NCBI RefSeq assembly: GCF_021390515.1
Contig: NZ_JAJUXI010000005.1
Span: 124,001-188,000, forward strand
Source of the DNA: Dyadobacter sp. CY326
GTDB taxonomy: Bacteria; Bacteroidota; Bacteroidia; Cytophagales; Spirosomataceae
Direction of reading: 5' to 3'
DNA length: 64,000 nucleotides
In this document: piece after piece, positions 62,147-64,000 of the stretch
How the letters are laid out: each line of letters begins with the position of its first letter
Position numbering within the stretch: the first letter of the stretch is position 1
Program-made: the position numbers and the translations under genes
Notes under the pieces: model-generated
What the model was told of the DNA's origin: nothing
Database searches by the model: none
The model's input: the letters and a program-made list of their open reading frames with translations, nothing else

Positions 62147-63412
62147 TTATGGCAACGGTTCGTTGATCAGCTTGGCCAGATCCGCATTCCATTTCTTTAC
62201 GTAATCGTCATAAAATTGTCCCGTGCCTTTTCCTGAGAACCCGGTGTGGATTTCCTTCACTTTTCCATCGCGACCTACGATAATGGTGGTTGGGAATGCG
62301 AGGAACTTGTCAATAGCAGGCAATTTTTCAGCAACAACATTGCCGCCGGTTTTGCCAGCGAAAAGAATGTCATATTGAATGTCGTATCTGTTTTTGAGTT
62401 TAGTCAAAGCATTTTTGGCAAATGTCAGATCGTCCTTCGCTTCGAAAGCCAGCGCGATTGCTTCCACGCCTTTGCTTTTGTTGGCTTTATACCAGGGTGA
62501 AAGGAATGTGATCTGGTCAATGCAGTTCGGGCACCAGCTGCCCATGATTTCAATCACCACCACTTTGCCTTTGTATTTTTCATCACTGAGCGAAACCGGC
62601 TTTCCATTCAAATCAGGGAATGTAAAATCGAGCTTTTCGTAGCCAGGTTTCAGGAAAGTAAGCGCATATGCGTCTGGCAGTGCAGCTTTGTCGTCCTTAA
62701 CCCCTTCAAAAACAATGGGATGCGCGCTGGCCCCGATGGAACCGCTGATAGAATTGTCGCTGTTGATCTTTCCCTTCACATAAGCCGGGCTCGAACCCGT
62801 AACGCCCGAAAGGAAGAACTCGTCGCCCTGCACATTGCCTTCAAGTTCGCGGCTATCGCCAGAAACTGAGAGAATGATGCCATTCAGTTTGTTTCCTTTT
62901 TGCTCAAAAACCGCAACGCGGTCCGGCGCAGGCTTGCCCGAAGCATCAGCGTCAGGCTTGATTTTCACCCACCATTTGCCGGAAAGATTTGCCTTCGGAG
63001 CAACCTCTTTGCCCGGCTCTACAAACCGGTAAGATTTGCCGGCCACCGCTTTAAATGGAAGAATGCGTCCGTTGTTGCCGGGAATCAGGCTTCGCTGAAC
63101 GCCGGAAATGCTGCCGTCATTTTCAATTTTTGCAAACCATGCGGTTTCAAATGTATTGAGGCTAACCTGGATAGAATCGGCAGATATGAATTTGGCTTGA
63201 AAATCATCGCGGCGGTCGCCGTTAAGGGCAGTCAAAACAGGTTCTTTGCCCGCACCATTTTTTACTTCGAAATTAAAGGGAACTTCAATTTCCCCGACTG
63301 TAAAGACGCCGCGCCAGATCCCGTTTTTTAGCGCTTTTTGCTGCGCATGTGTGGTTGAGAAGGAAAGAAGCCCAAAAACTGCGATTAAGGAGCATAAACT
63401 TTTGACTTTCAT
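62147..63412 (-). CDS. TlpA-like thiol-disulfide oxidoreductase, exported
   Basis: The 421-aa protein has a signal peptide ending THAQ, a beta-rich N-terminal part of about 250 residues of unknown fold, and a C-terminal TlpA/AhpC-type thioredoxin domain with CxxC in IMGSWCPNCIDQ and the cis-Pro loop LAFPTTIIVG. It probably reduces or exchanges disulfides in the periplasm. I use ATG 63412 (MKVKSLCSLIAV); ATG 63424 adds four residues. It is first in the row with cysteine desulfurase and susCD. Confidence 0.88.
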   Translation of the reverse strand: MKVKSLCSLIAVFGLLSFSTTHAQQKALKNGIWRGVFTVGEIEVPFNFEVKNGAGKEPVLTALNGDRRDDFQAKFISADSIQVSLNTFETAWFAKIENDGSISGVQRSLIPGNNGRILPFKAVAGKSYRFVEPGKEVAPKANLSGKWWVKIKPDADASGKPAPDRVAVFEQKGNKLNGIILSVSGDSRELEGNVQGDEFFLSGVTGSSPAYVKGKINSDNSISGSIGASAHPIVFEGVKDDKAALPDAYALTFLKPGYEKLDFTFPDLNGKPVSLSDEKYKGKVVVIEIMGSWCPNCIDQITFLSPWYKANKSKGVEAIALAFEAKDDLTFAKNALTKLKNRYDIQYDILFAGKTGGNVVAEKLPAIDKFLAFPTTIIVGRDGKVKEIHTGFSGKGTGQFYDDYVKKWNADLAKLINEPLP

Positions 63413-63763
63413 TGTTTTAAACATTGGTTGAGTGAAAATATCATTATGTCTGCGATCGATCGCAACGGCCTCGAACGGGAATGCCGGACATCGAACGCAT
63501 ACGAAACATCACAACTGCTGACCCGCAACATGCCGGTCGGTCAACGAATTTTACTCTGTTACTCCGGTGGTTGGATTTTCAGATTTATCATTAGAATTAG
63601 GTTGGGGCACCTTAAAAAGTCATAGGTTGCCAGAAGATCATAGAGCCTAACCTCTCCCTTCCTTCTTTATAAATCTACTAATTCGATAGACAAAGGACGT
63701 AAAACATTTTCAAAATGCCAAACGATTATAGAAAAACGAGGGTAAATTTTACCTGCGAAAACC
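63413..63763. other. Intergenic region upstream of the tlpA-like gene
   Basis: About 350 bp with no credible gene; the 65-aa frame at 63428-63625 has no recognisable features. It contains the palindrome at 63451-63464 and GGTAAA-T-TTTACC at 63741-63753. A promoter for the tlpA-like operon is expected here, but no full -33/-7 pair was found. Confidence 0.6.
63451..63464. promoter_or_regulatory. Perfect 14-bp palindrome TGCGATCGATCGCA
   Basis: A perfect even palindrome 39 nt upstream of the tlpA-like ATG. GC-richer than its surroundings, it could be an operator of the tlpA-nifS-susCD operon; no regulator is identified. Confidence 0.35.
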
Positions 63764-63800
63764 GAACGAGGGCGAAAAAATAGATTTTTCGCCCTCGTTC
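63764..63800 (-). terminator. Terminator after the sulfatase gene
   Basis: A perfect 16-bp stem (63764-63779 with 63785-63800) has a GC core CGAGGGCG/CGCCCTCG and A5/T5 inner base pairs. It lies 37 nt beyond the sulfatase stop on the minus strand. The U-tract outside the stem is weak. Confidence 0.65.
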
Positions 63801-63837
63801 AATTGCATTGCTGCCAAATTAAAAACTAACTTCCCCA

Positions 63838-64000
63838 TTAGCGCGCGGCGGCCTTTAACTCCTCATAACGCATTCTCATTTTGGTCAAAACCACATTGTG
63901 CGCCTTGTCACCGGCGAGGTTGACCGTCTCGTGCGGGTCGGTTTTGGTGTTGTAAAGTTGCTCGTAGCCGTGTTCGGTGTAGTTCATATATTTGAAATCT
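63838..64000 (-). CDS. Sulfatase C-terminus (cut by right window edge)
   Basis: My reading of the minus strand from the right edge gives DFKYMNYTEHGYEQLYNTKTDPHETVNLAG and a short helical end KAAAR before TAA at 63838-63840. LYNTKTDPHETVNL is the typical C-terminal phrase of type I sulfatases in Bacteroidota. The catalytic N-terminal part with the formylglycine site is outside the window. It is followed by a strong hairpin, so it is separate from the tlpA-susCD operon. Confidence 0.8.
   Translation of the reverse strand, partial: DFKYMNYTEHGYEQLYNTKTDPHETVNLAGDKAHNVVLTKMRMRYEELKAAAR

Noticed and set aside
63428..63625. 65-aa open frame on the plus strand upstream of the tlpA-like gene
   Set aside because: It has no recognisable domain or signal, lies over the expected promoter region of the minus-strand operon, and its composition is not protein-like.
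1..64000. Search for tRNA, rRNA, CRISPR array, integrase, transposase and phage genes
   Set aside because: No cloverleaf-like or rRNA stretches, no regular repeat-spacer pattern and no mobile-element proteins were recognised in this window.

Overview
The window looks like a chromosomal segment of a pigmented Bacteroidota bacterium, most likely a Dyadobacter-like member of the Cytophagales. I infer this from a flexirubin-type aryl-polyene locus, SusC/SusD genes, type IX secretion sorting domains, Bacteroidota-style promoters (TTG/TTTG, about 20 bp, TAnnTTTG), few Shine-Dalgarno sites, and the rpsF-rpsR-rplI order. The genus is inferred from general resemblance only. No rRNA, tRNA, CRISPR array, transposase or phage gene was seen.

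Left part (1-16.5 kb): a flexirubin/aryl-polyene pigment locus that continues past the left edge. The minus-strand genes encode a tyrosine ammonia-lyase (starter unit), ketoreductase, three ketosynthases, two acyl carrier proteins, a dehydratase, a thioesterase, an LpxL-type acyltransferase and a short ketosynthase-like protein. The plus-strand genes encode an MMPL exporter fused to a PlsC acyltransferase and a methyltransferase, a CrtI/RetSat-like oxidoreductase and a halogenase-like flavoprotein. A ketosynthase homologue lacking the active-site Cys (chain-length-factor-like) closes the block.

Middle part (16.5-42 kb): mostly housekeeping. It holds glpD, a Kbp/YgaU homologue, rpsF-rpsR-rplI, a coiled-coil membrane protein, yggS, a GT9 glycosyltransferase, a DUF423 gene, rodA and mrdA (cell elongation), rqcH (ribosome rescue), a TetR-controlled EmrAB-TolC efflux operon with an exact operator, ruvC, a flippase-like protein with a GT2 glycosyltransferase, an FAD monooxygenase, and three large exported proteins (two with T9SS tails, one C1q-like).

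Right part (42-64 kb): an S24-type XRE repressor sits divergent to a CarH-like B12 photoreceptor regulator, which heads a crtI-crtB-idi-crtZ-crtYcd carotenoid operon. Tail-to-tail with it is a compact operon of a UbiA prenyltransferase fused to a type III polyketide synthase, a methyltransferase and an FAD oxidoreductase. This operon is the best candidate here for an undescribed pathway, possibly a prenylated, methylated polyketide using the same isoprenoid pool. Then come a GH26 hydrolase, an Lrp regulator with an EamA exporter, a ChrB-AraC fusion, and an operon of TlpA-like thioredoxin, cysteine desulfurase, SusC, SusD and a small ACT-like protein. The window ends in the tail of a sulfatase.
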